Positions 13,182 to 23,198 of a stretch of DNA of 64,000 nt are shown here, piece by piece. A program made the position numbers and the translations under genes. The notes beneath the pieces are model-generated. The model searched no databases, was not told the DNA's origin, and was given only the letters and a program-made list of their open reading frames with translations. This DNA comes from Vesta saturnalis (lineage: Eukaryota > Arthropoda > Insecta > Coleoptera > Lampyridae). The first letter of the stretch is position 1. Every line of letters begins with the position of its first letter. The stretch covers positions 5,763,501 to 5,827,500 of the forward strand of contig JARFJB010001495.1 in the NCBI GenBank assembly GCA_036346205.1, read 5' to 3'.

Positions 13182-13198
13182 ATATATATATATACATA
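13085..13198. repeat. CA then (TA)n microsatellite
   Basis: A short CACACATACATACA lead followed by about 100 bp of TA repeats. It lies exactly between two TA-targeting transposons and supplies a TA target dinucleotide to each. Confidence 0.93.
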
Positions 13199-13680
13199 CA
13201 GGGTGGGAAAAATTTGAATGCTCACATTGGGCTTAGAAACTATAGGATATACAGGAATCGTTAAATGGGAAAAAAGTTTCTTACATTTACACACAGAAAA
13301 AAACCGGTAATACATTAAAAAAAAATCAAAGCTTACTGAGATATTCATAATAATATAAAAATTGCGATTTTTCATTAATGTTAATAACTTTTTTATTTAT
13401 AAAGATAACGATTTGAAATTTGGTGTATGCGTACTGTTCAATAGTCTTTATATCATTTTATAAAAAACATTGTTCTAGGCCTGCTAGATATTAAGAAACA
13501 ATTGCCAACTTTCTTTTTTGTTATGGACGCCATATTTGTTTTATGCAATGTTTAAAAGTAGAAAAAAATTGCAATCCAATGCTATAATATTCAATAAGGT
13601 TTATACTTAATTTCAATGAAATATTAGCAATTTTGTATTTATCAAAGAGTGCTTTGAAAAACAAATTGTGTATACGATTG
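13199..13680 (+). repeat. Left TIR of transposon copy 3
   Basis: Inverted match to 14915-15355. Shared blocks include a region beginning TATGGACGCCATATTTG and the poly-A-rich segment near 13320. Confidence 0.85.
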
Positions 13681-13783
13681 TAAAATTATTTTAATCATGA
13701 ACTATTAAATTTGTAATAAGGAACTGGTACAGTAGCAAGAAATTATGTATTATTGAAAATAACTAACAAACAAATGTAAATAT

Positions 13784-14840
13784 TTATAAATGTTCAAATT
13801 GAGCTCCATTTTGTCTTAAACATAAAGCGACTCTACGTGGTACATCTGCAGTCGCACGAGCAATCATATCACCATCAATATGATTAAAACAGTTTAACGT
13901 TTTCTCAATAAGCTGCTCTTGATTGACAATGGTTCGTTGTAAATACTCGATTTGACATACCCCCATAAGAAATAATCCAGTGGATTTAAACAAGGTGATC
14001 TAGCGGGCCATCGTATAGGACCGTAAGTGCCAATCCAACTATTGGGAAATCTGGTATTTAAATATTCTTGGACTATTCTTGCGTTATGGGCGGCACATCC
14101 ATCTTGTTGAAAATATTTCATACTTTCTATGTAATTTAGAGGTAAATCGTCTAGCATATCTGTCAAATGCGTTTGAAGGAAATTAAGATATAAATTAGAA
14201 TTTAAATTTCCATTTATAATGTAAGGTCCAAGAATTCTATTATTTAATATCCCACACCAAATATTAATTGAAAACCTTTTTGAGGCCTCGTTTGGTACAT
14301 CAAGTGCGGATTTTCGGTTGCATAATAATGTTTGTTGCGGGAATTGAATAAACCTGAATTAGTCAAGGTACATTCATCGCTTCACAGTATTTTCTTATAA
14401 ATAATCGGATCTTCAGTCATTCTATTGTTTATCCATTGACAATATTCAAGTCTTCTGTTCGTATCTCCATTATAAAGCATTTGTACTTTAGTAAACTTAT
14501 AACCATGATAATTATGCTTTTTAAGAATACTGCGCACTGCGCGATCGGTAATGTTACATTCATTCGCAATACGACGGCTTGATCTTTCAGGATTTAAATG
14601 AACTTGCGCCAAAACATTTACATCGTTAACATCATTATGACGAACATATTTACCTTTTGGCTGCGAAACTTTTCCAAATTTAATTAAATTCCTTGAAATT
14701 CTTGAGAACACAAATCTTGACGGATGTTGTCGTTCCGGATACGTATTTTGATAAACAAGCGCAGCGACTTTAGAGTTACGATGGTTTTTAATGTAAATGT
14801 TGTACATATCTAACTTTTCAGATTCACTGTACCGAACCAT
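13784..14840 (-). pseudogene. DDE transposase, DUF4817-type, broken (copy 3)
   Basis: The start at 14840 (MVRYSESEKLDMYNIYIK) opens a 152-codon frame covering the helix-turn-helix domains, including SSRRIANECNITDRAVRSIL and LEYCQWI. The catalytic part follows in other frames. WSDECTLTNSGLFN near 14370 holds the first aspartate, YFQQDGCAAHNAR near 14100 the second, and LNPLDYFLWGYVK near 13965 the third, 42 positions on (41 intervening residues). The tail ends LRQNGAQFEHL at 13784. The usual SPDL motif reads SPCL. This is the best preserved of the five related transposases here, but it still needs frameshifts near 14385, 14250 and 13930. Confidence 0.87.
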
Positions 14841-14914
14841 CTTAAATCTTAACGTATTGAATCAGATTTCCCTAGTCTTATTAACCTAATATGTATAAGA
14901 CGTATTATTTCGTG

Positions 14915-15355
14915 CATCAACATTTGTTTTTCAAAGCACTCTTTGATAAATACAAAATTGCTAATATTTCATAGAAATTAGGTATAAACCTTATTGAATA
15001 TTATACAATTGGATTGCAATTTTTTTCTACTTTTAAACATTGCATAAAACAAATATGGCGTCCATAACAAAAAAGAAAGTTGGCAATTGCTTCTTAATAT
15101 CTAGCAGGCCTTGAATCAATGTTTTTTATAAAATGATATGAAGACTATTGAACAGTACACATACACCAAATTACAAATCGTTACCTTTATAAATAAAAAA
15201 ATTATTAACATTAATGAAAAATCACAATTTTTATATTATTATGAATATCTCAGTAAGCTTTGATTTTTTTTTTAAATGTATTACCGGTTCTTTTCTGTGT
15301 ATAAATGTAAGAAACTTTTTTCCCATTTAACGATTCCTGTATATCCTATAGTTTT
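14915..15355 (-). repeat. Right TIR of transposon copy 3, truncated
   Basis: Inverted partner of 13199-13680 up to TATCCTATAGTTTT. It then passes directly into CACCGCACC-type repeat. Confidence 0.85.
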
Positions 15356-15741
15356 CACCGCACCTCGCACCACCCACCACACACCACACATCACTCACCA
15401 CACACCACACACCACACTTCACACTTTACACACAACACAAACACACAACACACACACACACCACACACACACACACACATCACACACACACATACATACA
15501 CACACACACATAGACACACACACAAACACATGACACAACAACACACACACACACACACACACACCACACCACAACACACACCACACACACACACCACACA
15601 CACACACACACAACCACACACACACACACACACCACACAACCACACACACACAACCACACACACATACCACACACACACAACCAAACCACACACACACCA
15701 CACCACCACACCACACACCACAAACGTAACACACACACACA

Positions 15742-15776
<35 letters not shown>

Positions 15777-15965
15777 ACCACCATACACACAACAACACAC
15801 ACAACACACACACACCACACACACACACACCACACACACACCACAACCACCACACACACAACACCACACACACACCCATCACCACCACACACAACCACAC
15901 ACACACACACCACACACACACACACCACACACAACAACACACACACCACACACACACACACACCA

Positions 15966-15998
<33 letters not shown>

Positions 15999-16200
15999 AC
16001 ACCAACACAACACACACACACAACACCACACACACACACCACACACACACACCACACACACACACACCCAACACACACACACACACACACACCACACCAC
16101 AACCACACACCACACACACCACACACACACACAACACACACACCACCACCAACCACACACCACCACACACACACACACACACACCATAACACCACACACA

Positions 16201-16231
<31 letters not shown>

Positions 16232-16481
16232 CAAAAACACACACACACACCACACACCACACACACACACACACACCACAACACACCACACACACACACA
16301 CACACACCACAACACACACACACACACACCACACACACAACAAACACCACACCACACACACCACAATACCACACACAACACCACCACACACACCACAATA
16401 CACCCACAAACACACAACACACACACACCACACAACATCACACACCACACACCACACTACACACACATTCACACTCACACA

Positions 16482-16518
<37 letters not shown>

Positions 16519-17094
16519 ACACACCACACACCAACCACACCACACACACACACACACACCACACACACACACATCACACCACACACACACACACACCACA
16601 CACACACCACACACCACACACACCACACACCACACACACACACACACAACACACACAACACACACACACACACACCACAAACCGTAAACACACACACACA
16701 CACACCCTACACCACATACCACACACCACACACCGCATACCACACACCACACACCACACTCCATACATCACACACCACACACCTCACACCGCACACCACA
16801 CAGTCGACACACCACACCCCACACACCACACACCACACACCACACACCACACACCACACACCACACACCACACACCACACACCACATACCACACACCACT
16901 CACCACACACCACTCACCACACACCACACACCACAAACCGTAAACCACACACTACACACCACACACCTCACACCACACACCACACCACACACCGCATACC
17001 ACACACCACACACCACACACCACACACCACACACACACACACCACACACCACACACCACACACCACACACCACACACCACACACCACACACCAC
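15356..17094. repeat. CA / CCACACA microsatellite, left half
   Basis: About 1.7 kb composed almost only of A and C on the plus strand. The first 1.3 kb is irregular CA with CC interruptions. From about 16700 it becomes a regular 7-mer CCACACA array. Long frames through it (His-Thr or Val-Cys) are artefacts. It ends in CACCAC, the target duplication of the Maverick that starts at 17095, and the same array resumes at 47342. Confidence 0.95.
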
Positions 17095-17400
17095 AGTAGT
17101 AATATGGGGCCTCTGGTGGTGAAAAACGGAAGCTTTTGGAGCTCTTTCAAAGTCAAACTTTAGGGGGGAAATTTAAAATTTTGGAGCTGGTCAAGGTCAA
17201 AGCTAAAAATAGTTTTCAAGGTCAAAGAATATTGACCTACGGTGGTGTCATATTACATTTCTTAGAAATATAAAAAGGTCAAGGTGAAAAGCTAAAAAAT
17301 AGAAATTGCAAGGTAATCATAAATCTAAGAATAGAATTTTCAAGGTCAAACTTCTTAGCGGGAAATATAAATGTTTGGAGCTGATCATCATTATATTACA
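17095..17400 (+). repeat. Outer Maverick left TIR
   Basis: About 300 bp matching the reverse complement of 47040-47341. The left TIR lacks about 30 bp close to the tip that the right TIR has (a block with GGACCAGTTCAAGGTCAC). It contains several AGGTCA half-sites, for example around 17190-17240. Confidence 0.88.
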
Positions 17401-17538
17401 TTTCTAGTCCAGGTCAAAAGTAGGTATTTAACAAGTTTAAGCATGTTGTAATATGAAGTCAAGGACGCATATTTCTTATATAAATTGCAGCGAGCTGTAT
17501 GTTGAGATCAGTCAGTCTGCAACTCGTAATTGTTAAAT

Positions 17539-17828
17539 ATGGAATTAACAGGGTTAAACCAAAGCACCTATTGCAAACCCTTTAAAAATGCGATATATCG
17601 AGAAAGTATAAAGTAGCGAATATAGATATAATTAATACTAAGTACGGTGAACGCATAGTGATAGAAACGGTTGATTTTAAATGTGTATTTCCGGAACGCT
17701 TTTATGTGTATTTCAAAAAAGAAGAAACACGAATTGAAGAATTTAAAACGCTCTTAAACACGAAGGATGTTTTCATAAGTAGTTTGGGTGCAGCTGGCAA
17801 AACAACAAACATAACATTTTCTTTTTAA
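17539..17828 (+). pseudogene. Maverick small protein, OB-fold-like, frameshifted
   Basis: The ATG at 17539 gives MELTGLNQSTYCK and then runs to a stop. The rest continues in another frame: KVANIDIINTKYGERIVIE, FPERFYVYFKKEETRIEEF and SLGAAGKTTNITF. Short proteins with an NTKYGxRIV signature are, from memory, common in insect Mavericks and resemble ssDNA-binding OB folds, but that fold is my inference. A second copy lies at 39977-40304 in the nested element. Both copies share the N-terminal frame break, so an unrecognised intron or an ancestral indel is possible. It is the first gene inside the left TIR. Confidence 0.6.
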
Positions 17829-17926
17829 TCGTAGCATCCCTACCATATGTAAAATGGATATACTTTAACTAGAATTATTTTCTTAAACAGTGTTTAGTCA
17901 TAGTGAAATTGTGAGCAAGTAAAGTC

Positions 17927-18882
17927 ATGCAAGCAGCAATAAAATCATTTCTGGAACGATCCAAACTCAAAAGTTCACCGTTATATATGGATACCTCACA
18001 TCATTGCAGTAACGATCTGAATAATAATTTAACATTTCGTTGTTGGTGCTGTCAAAATAGTGATGGTAGTAGTAGTAGTAAAAAGAGTAGTAGTAAGAAG
18101 AGAAACACGATGAAGGTTATTCTTCTTCTCATAAGACTGACTGGACATCATCATCATTTCAATATAAGGATGAAGTGTATAAACAAGCAGCTAAGGAATA
18201 TTTAATCGATTGTACTTATTATAAACTATCGAACGATACTCATCATGCAAAACATCTGGAAATTGGATACAGTACACACCTCAACCTTGCACCAGTGGTG
18301 CGTATGGGGTGTGGTAATTGTGATCAAAGTAATAATAATGTAGTGTTGGATATGAAGGAATGGAATGAACTTCTAAGATGGCATTCATATGTAGAATTAC
18401 AATTTTGCCGATCTCAAGAAATTGAAAACAAAATTGATTGGTCTAATGTAAACGAAGAAGAAGATATAATCTATGATCAACATTATGAATCTCTATCCAG
18501 CAATCTTTGTATCTATTACAATTGGGAATTGATTAAAGGATATGACAGAATCTTAAAAACTGTTATGATAGAAAACTACAACTGCTGTTCTTGCACATTC
18601 AATGCCTATAATGTTGAAGAACTATTCAACTTAAAGGATATAATAAGCTATAGATTGGAATTTCTTGAATCTTACAATCTAACATGTTTTTATGAAAACT
18701 TCATACAAGTTGTTGACTACCGTCGTTTTCGCGAGAAAGAATTCCATAGTAGTGATGATGACATTTACAAAGACATTGAAGATGTTATAAATGCTAAGTA
18801 TAATATTAATTCACATAACACTGTATGCTTAATGGAAATATTGAATTATCGTCCTGCTTATCTAATGTATAGTATTTACTAA
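17927..18882 (+). pseudogene. Unrecognised Maverick protein, about 310 residues, one frame break
   Basis: An N-terminal frame from 17927 (MQAAIKSFLERSKL, then a Cys-rich CWCCQNS) reaches a Ser/Lys repeat. A second frame (DEVYKQAAKEYLID onward, to 18882) continues for 235 residues. It contains GCGNCDQ, an acidic middle, CCSCTFN and a DDDIYKDIEDVINAKYN region. Cysteine pairs hint at metal binding, without a pattern I can name. The nested element's copy at 39009-39922 breaks at the same place, next to an AGT trinucleotide repeat, and spans the same two frames. I do not recognise the family. Confidence 0.6.
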
Positions 18883-18961
18883 ATAAAAAAAATATTAATG
18901 GCTATGGCTTGTTTTTCTCAATTTAGGTATAAATACTCTGTTTTATCCATCTAATTAAACA

Positions 18962-19782
18962 ATGTTATGTAAGAAGCAAAAGAGTGCGGGTGGTTTAGTG
19001 AATACCCTAATCAATAAACTTCCGTTTGAATTGCATTTACCCGGTTACCAGTATTGTGGTCCTGGTACAAAATTGGAGAAACGACTCGCACACGAAGACC
19101 CCGATATTAATCAATTAGATGCTCAGTGCAAACTTCATGATATCAGAGATACAGAGATTACCGAAACTTAGAAGGTAGACATAAAGCAGATAAAATTTTG
19201 CAAAAAAAAGCTTGGGAGCGCTTTAAATCATTCGACGTAACGTTAGGTGAACGAACTGCAGCTTTAGCAGTCAGTACCATCATGAAAGCAAAGAGAAAAT
19301 TGGGAATAGGGTGTAAACGTCGATCTAATCTGAAGATGAAGAAAAAATGCAATGGCGGAAATTTATTGCATTTACGAAAAACAATAGCTAAAAAAATTAA
19401 ACCTAACGGAAATTTCACAGACACAATAAAGTCAGCCCTTTCAACGGCAAAACGTGTGGTGAAAAGTTTAGGAGGAAAGAAAGATATTAAAGTTCCCAGG
19501 GTAATTCCCATACCTAAACAAGGTGGGTTTTTACCATTTCTTATTCTGTTATTCGCTGGATTATCAGCAATCGGTGCATTAGCTGGTGGTGCATCAGGAA
19601 TTGCTAAAGCAGTCAATCAAGCTAAAAATGCTAGAAACTTGCAAGAAGAGACATCACACCATAATCGCATGATGGAATCGATCGCTATAGATTCCACGAA
19701 TAAGAAAGGTGGTGCACTTTATTTAAAACCATACAAATCTGGTGGTGGTGCATTATACTTAAAACCGTTTCCAAAAAACTGA
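18962..19782 (+). pseudogene. Phospholipase A2-domain capsid-associated protein, frameshifted
   Basis: Residues 10-60 carry LPGYQYCGPGTKLEKRL, then DPDINQLDAQCKLHDI. This resembles the PLA2-like domain of parvoviral VP1 N termini, with the calcium loop (YCGPG) and the His-Asp pair (CKLHD). Such PLA2-like domains are known in insect Mavericks. The frame breaks near 19150, where the second copy reads HDISYRDYQDLESRH. It then continues as WERFKSFDVTLGERTAALAV, a Lys/Arg-rich region, and a hydrophobic GGFLPFLILLFAGLSAIGAL segment. It ends with a repeated LYLKP(Y/F) motif at 19782. The basic tail and membrane-active segment suggest a minor structural protein, which is inference. Confidence 0.75.
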
Positions 19783-20129
19783 ATAGATTACCCGAAAGAC
19801 CGTTAACAGATATTGATTTAAAGAAATACACCAAAAATGTACCCTACTTTAGGGATATTTTTATGAGAGATAACATGCCTAAATTACCACGGAAAAATGA
19901 ATCTGGAATTATTAACTTAGATAGCCAAAGCGGACCAGGTGCGCATTGGGTTTGTTACAAAAAGCGCGGTAAAAAGGTATGGTATTACGATAGTTTCGGT
20001 AATCTTCGACCACCAATCGAAGTGATTAACTACTTTCGGGGGTGTAAAATTTATTATAATTACAACCAAGATCAAGAATTTAATACCATTATTTGCGGAC
20101 ACCTATGTCTACAATTTTTATATAAATAA
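19783..20129 (+). CDS. Adenain-like cysteine protease (Maverick PRO)
   Basis: The protein runs LPERPLTDIDLKKYTKNVPY, INLDSQSGPGAHWVCYKK, VWYYDSFGNLRPP, and ends ICGHLCLQFLYK. The catalytic triad of the adenovirus-protease/Ulp1 fold is present: His in GAHWV (about 19945), Asp in YYDSFG (about 19990) and Cys in CGHLC (about 20100). Its role in relatives is maturation of capsid proteins. The open frame extends upstream into the end of the PLA2 gene, and no ATG precedes 19863. Either that internal Met is used, leaving a short protein, or the true start was lost. No internal stop was found. About 115 residues is short compared with adenain but usual for insect Mavericks. Confidence 0.8.
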
Positions 20130-20156
20130 TCAGTACAACATCAAATTTTCTCAGTT

Positions 20157-20856
20157 ATGTCAATAACATTCAGTTCAGAAGGTGTTGGTAACACAGTTAG
20201 CTGCAACTTTTATCCACCGATAGAGCTAGATTTGAGGAAGAAATACGTTATTGGTGGGATTTTACGGTTGCAACAGCATTAGAAATATTTATACAGGCAA
20301 CGATCGATTTTATCTTAGAACGGATCCATCTCATTTGCAAGTGATTAATATTCCACACGGTGCATATGAGTTGGATGAAATTGCTGATTATCTAAAATCT
20401 AAGATACCCACAGAAAAGTTTAGCATTAGAGCAAACAACAATACACTTAAATGTGAGATAAACAGTTCATTTGAGATTGATTTTACTAAAGAGAATAGCA
20501 TTGGCCGCATGCTAGGGTTTGAGTCTAAAATATTAGAACCAAATATTTTTCATACGTCTGCGTTAGACATCCAAATTCTAAAACACACTAATCTACACGT
20601 AGAGTGCAACATTATAAAAGGATCTTATCGAAACGGGAAACCTGCAAAAGTATTATATGAGATTGACGTTTCAGTTCCACCAGGTTATCGTCTAGATAAA
20701 ACTCCCAGCAATACTCAATATTTAGAAGTAAACACCGACATAATTAGTAATATAACCATTAATTTGGCTAATCAAAAAGACGAATTAATAGACTTCGGTG
20801 AAAGTGAACCATTCACAGTACGCTTAGAACTAAAAGAACATGGGTCTGAGAATTAA
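20157..20856 (+). pseudogene. Maverick minor capsid (penton-like) protein, one frameshift
   Basis: The ATG at 20157 gives MSITFSSEGVGNTVSCNFYP then PIELDLRKKYVIG. Near 20250 the frame changes and continues GFYGCNSIRNIY, INIPHGAYELDEIADYLK, IRANNNTLKCEI, IDFTKENSIGRMLGF and VPPGYRLDK to 20856. The pattern matches a roughly 230-residue protein that is widespread in insect Mavericks. Assignment to the single-jelly-roll penton is from known gene order (next to the major capsid gene) and memory of the family. Only one frameshift separates it from an open gene. Confidence 0.65.
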
Positions 20857-21043
20857 TCCAGGACCAATTCCATATTTCAAAAATTCATATAAAAGACATC
20901 ATCCCTACAGTAAGTCATTAATTAGTCATCAACCCTCATTGCGGTTAACATCTGCAGAAAAACACTTTTTAACATCAATTGGTTTAAAAGTTCTCACCGA
21001 CAATGGCCGAATCTGTAAACATGTTTCAAAACGTACATTTTGA
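20840..21043 (+). CDS. Small basic Maverick protein, 67 residues
   Basis: An intact frame, MGLRINPGPIPYFKNSYKRH, ending with KHFLTSIGLKVLTDNG and a basic tail. It overlaps the end of the penton-like gene by 17 bp and the start of the major capsid gene by about 40 bp, each in different frames. This is compact packing typical of viruses. A small gene with a final FLxSxGLKV motif at this position is, as far as I recall, frequent in insect Mavericks. Function unknown. Confidence 0.6.
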   Translation: MGLRINPGPIPYFKNSYKRHHPYSKSLISHQPSLRLTSAEKHFLTSIGLKVLTDNGRICKHVSKRTF

Positions 21044-22197
21044 TGGTCCTATAATTAAATCAGGTATTCACACTTATCTTCCCTATGGATCTTCTAAATA
21101 TGGACCTTCCAAAGAAATACTTATCTTAATTTAAAGCCAAGATCTAATTACGGCTACTTACGATAGTTTTCTGTATATAGAAGGTAAACTTGAGCTCAAA
21201 AATGAAGGAAAAGCATGGAACTTAACCAACAATTTTCCCAACTTTCTTTTCGAAGAAATTCGTTATGAGTTAGGTGGTCAAAGAGTGGATGTTTGCAGAA
21301 ATCCAGGCATAACATCTACGCCTAAGGGATATATTTCTTATACGGCAAGCAAGAGCAAACACTAAGCTATTTGGGATGGTCACTATAGAATGAAGAACCA
21401 TTACAAGTACAGTTTGACGAGCAAAATGGTGAAAAATCTTTTACAGTATGCATACCATTGAATCACATATTTGGAATAATGGAGGATTATCGTCAGGTTA
21501 TTGTGAATATGCGTCAAGAGTTGATTTTAATTCGATCTAGAAGCGATACAAACTGCTACTATGGTGAAGGTGATGCAACAATAACCTTAAATAAAATTCA
21601 ATACTTAGTGATGCTGCAAAACTGAACTTGTTTGAAGGAATCAATAAAAATTCTATTATTACTGTTCCATTTCGACAATGGGATTTGTATGAATTACCTG
21701 CTTTAAAACAAGCAACCTCAGACATATGGCCAATAAAAACATCAACGCAGTTGGAAAAACCACGTTGAATAATTGTTGCATTCCAAGAAGGTAAAAGGTA
21801 CACAAAGTCGGCAAGGGCGGGAAATTTTGATCACATTAACATCAGAAACCGTAAAGTACATCTGAATTCTGACTATTATCCATATGAAGCAATGCATTTG
21901 AACTTCAGTGTTAACCAGTACATACCCGCCTATCACAATTTTTTGAAGTTCCGGTGTGATTACTATGGTGACTACAATAAAGATGCATTATTCAACTATT
22001 CCGAATTCAAATCATGTCCAGTATTTGTAATCGACTGCTCTAAACAAAATGAATCCTTAAAAAACTCAACAGTGGACATCAAATTGGAAATGGAATCTCT
22101 AACACCTTTCGATAATGGAATCGTTGTATATGGTCTTATTCTCCATGATGCTGTTGTACAGTACAGTCCACTTACCGGAGAAGTGAAAAAATTATAA
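21003..22197 (+). pseudogene. Maverick major capsid protein (double jelly-roll), broken
   Basis: The ATG at 21003 starts MAESVNMFQNVHFDGPIIKS and HTYLPYGSSKYGP. Recognisable blocks follow in changing frames: LITATYDSFLYIEGKL, FLFEEIRYELGGQRVD, ILIRSRSDTNCYYG, ITVPFRQWDLYELPALKQ, TSTQLEKPR, YPYEAMHLNF, and the C-terminal FVIDCSKQNESLKNSTVD and LILHDAVVQYSPLTGEV. This is the block order I know for insect Maverick major capsid proteins. At least four disruptions are visible: a TAA near 21133, a TAA near 21363, a frame change near 21600 and a TGA near 21766. Capsid formation from this copy is not possible. Confidence 0.8.
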
Positions 22198-22270
22198 TTA
22201 TTATTGTAATATAGTCTAATATATAAATAAAGATGTAATTATTCGTTTAGTTTTATTTCATCCACCAAAG

Positions 22271-22953
22271 ATGAAAGTAGTTGCTCAGAAACAAAAACTC
22301 CCGATTCAAAATCATGACGTTGATGAAAAGTCTACTACTTCAAAACATGGTGATTTACTTCCTAGTAGTATATGTGGTATTATATGCGGCCCCTCCAATT
22401 GCGGTAAAACAAACGCAATGATCAGTCTGCTTACTGAAAAATGGTTTGAAATTTAAACATGTATACGTATACTCAAGTCATTGAATCAAAACAAGTACAA
22501 ACTTTTACAGGAAATCTTACTTCCAATGAGGGACATAGGTTACTTTACCTTCAGCGACAATCAAGATGTGATTGAGCCTAATTGTGCAAAATCAAACTCT
22601 ATTTTTATCTTCGATGATATCGCTTGTGAAAAGCAAAATAACATACGGCATATTTTTCTATGGGCAGGCATAACGATATTGACTGTTTTTATTTGGGTCA
22701 AACTTACAGTAAAATTCCAAAGCAATTAATTCGTGATAATGCGAATCTAATTATATTATTTGAGCAAGATGAATTAAACTTAAAACATGCGTATGAGGAT
22801 CATATAAGTCCCACCATAAGCATGAAATTGTTTCGGGACACGTGTTCAAAGTGCTGGGTAGATGCGTTTGTTTTCATGGTCACAAAATAAATGGATGCAG
22901 AAGTTAATAATGGTCGCTATAGGAAAAGATTTGATAAATATATAATACCTTAA
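22271..22953 (+). pseudogene. Genome-packaging ATPase (FtsK/HerA-like), broken
   Basis: The ATG at 22271 leads to SSICGIICGPSNCGKTNAMISL, where GPSNCGKT is the Walker A loop. After a frame change near 22455, VYVYSS and IFIFDDIACEKQNNIR (Walker B, hhhhDD) follow. Another change near 22655 leads to CFYLGQTYSKIPKQLIRDNA, LIILFEQDELNLKHAYEDH and the final part to 22953, with an in-frame TAA just before MDAEVNNGRYRK. The Q/N residue in LGQTYSKIP corresponds to sensor motifs of A32-like ATPases. It would pump element DNA into capsids. It follows the major capsid gene, the usual order. Confidence 0.8.
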
Positions 22954-22959
22954 ACTGCT

Positions 22960-23198
22960 TTCAGTAGTAGTAACTGACCTATTTAGGTATTAACAGCTAT
23001 CTGTTTAGTACAAACAGCTACCTGTTCATGGTAAACGGGTACCTGTTCATTAAATCCGTTTTGCTATATAAGGCTAATATATAATACCTTAAACCGCATT
23101 CCGTAGTTTAGTAGTAACTGATCTGTTTAGGTATTAACAGCTATCTGTTTAGTGTAAACAGCTACCTGTTCAAGGTGAACCGGTACCTGTTTGTCGCA
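22960..23198 (+). promoter_or_regulatory. Cluster of AACAG(C/G)TACCTGTT near-palindromes
   Basis: A roughly 110-bp unit occurs twice (22955-23080 and 23075-23195). Each contains variants of the dyad AACAGCTACCTGTT. CTACCTG (reverse complement CAGGTAG) is at 23018-23024 and 23162-23168. The cluster sits immediately upstream of the next gene's ATG, so a promoter role is plausible. Related clusters recur in the nested element. Confidence 0.5.

Larger units (their letters stand above)
13199..15355 (-). mobile_element. Tc1/mariner-superfamily transposon with long TIRs, copy 3, right tip missing
   Basis: The left tip CAGGGTGGG follows TA at 13197-13198. TIRs of about 480 and 440 bp (13199-13680, 14915-15355) enclose a minus-strand transposase. 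The right TIR stops at CTATAGTTTT and runs into CA-rich microsatellite, so about 40 terminal bases present at the left end are absent. Confidence 0.85.

Noticed and set aside
16700..17094. Possible telomeric repeat (CCACACA)n
   Set aside because: Insect telomeres are typically TTAGG/CCTAA; the 7-mer lies interstitially and is continuous with CA microsatellite on both sides of the insertion.
15391..17156. Many long frames on both strands (up to 343 codons) in the CA-rich array
   Set aside because: They consist only of Val/Cys or His/Thr runs produced by a two-letter repeat lacking stop codons.
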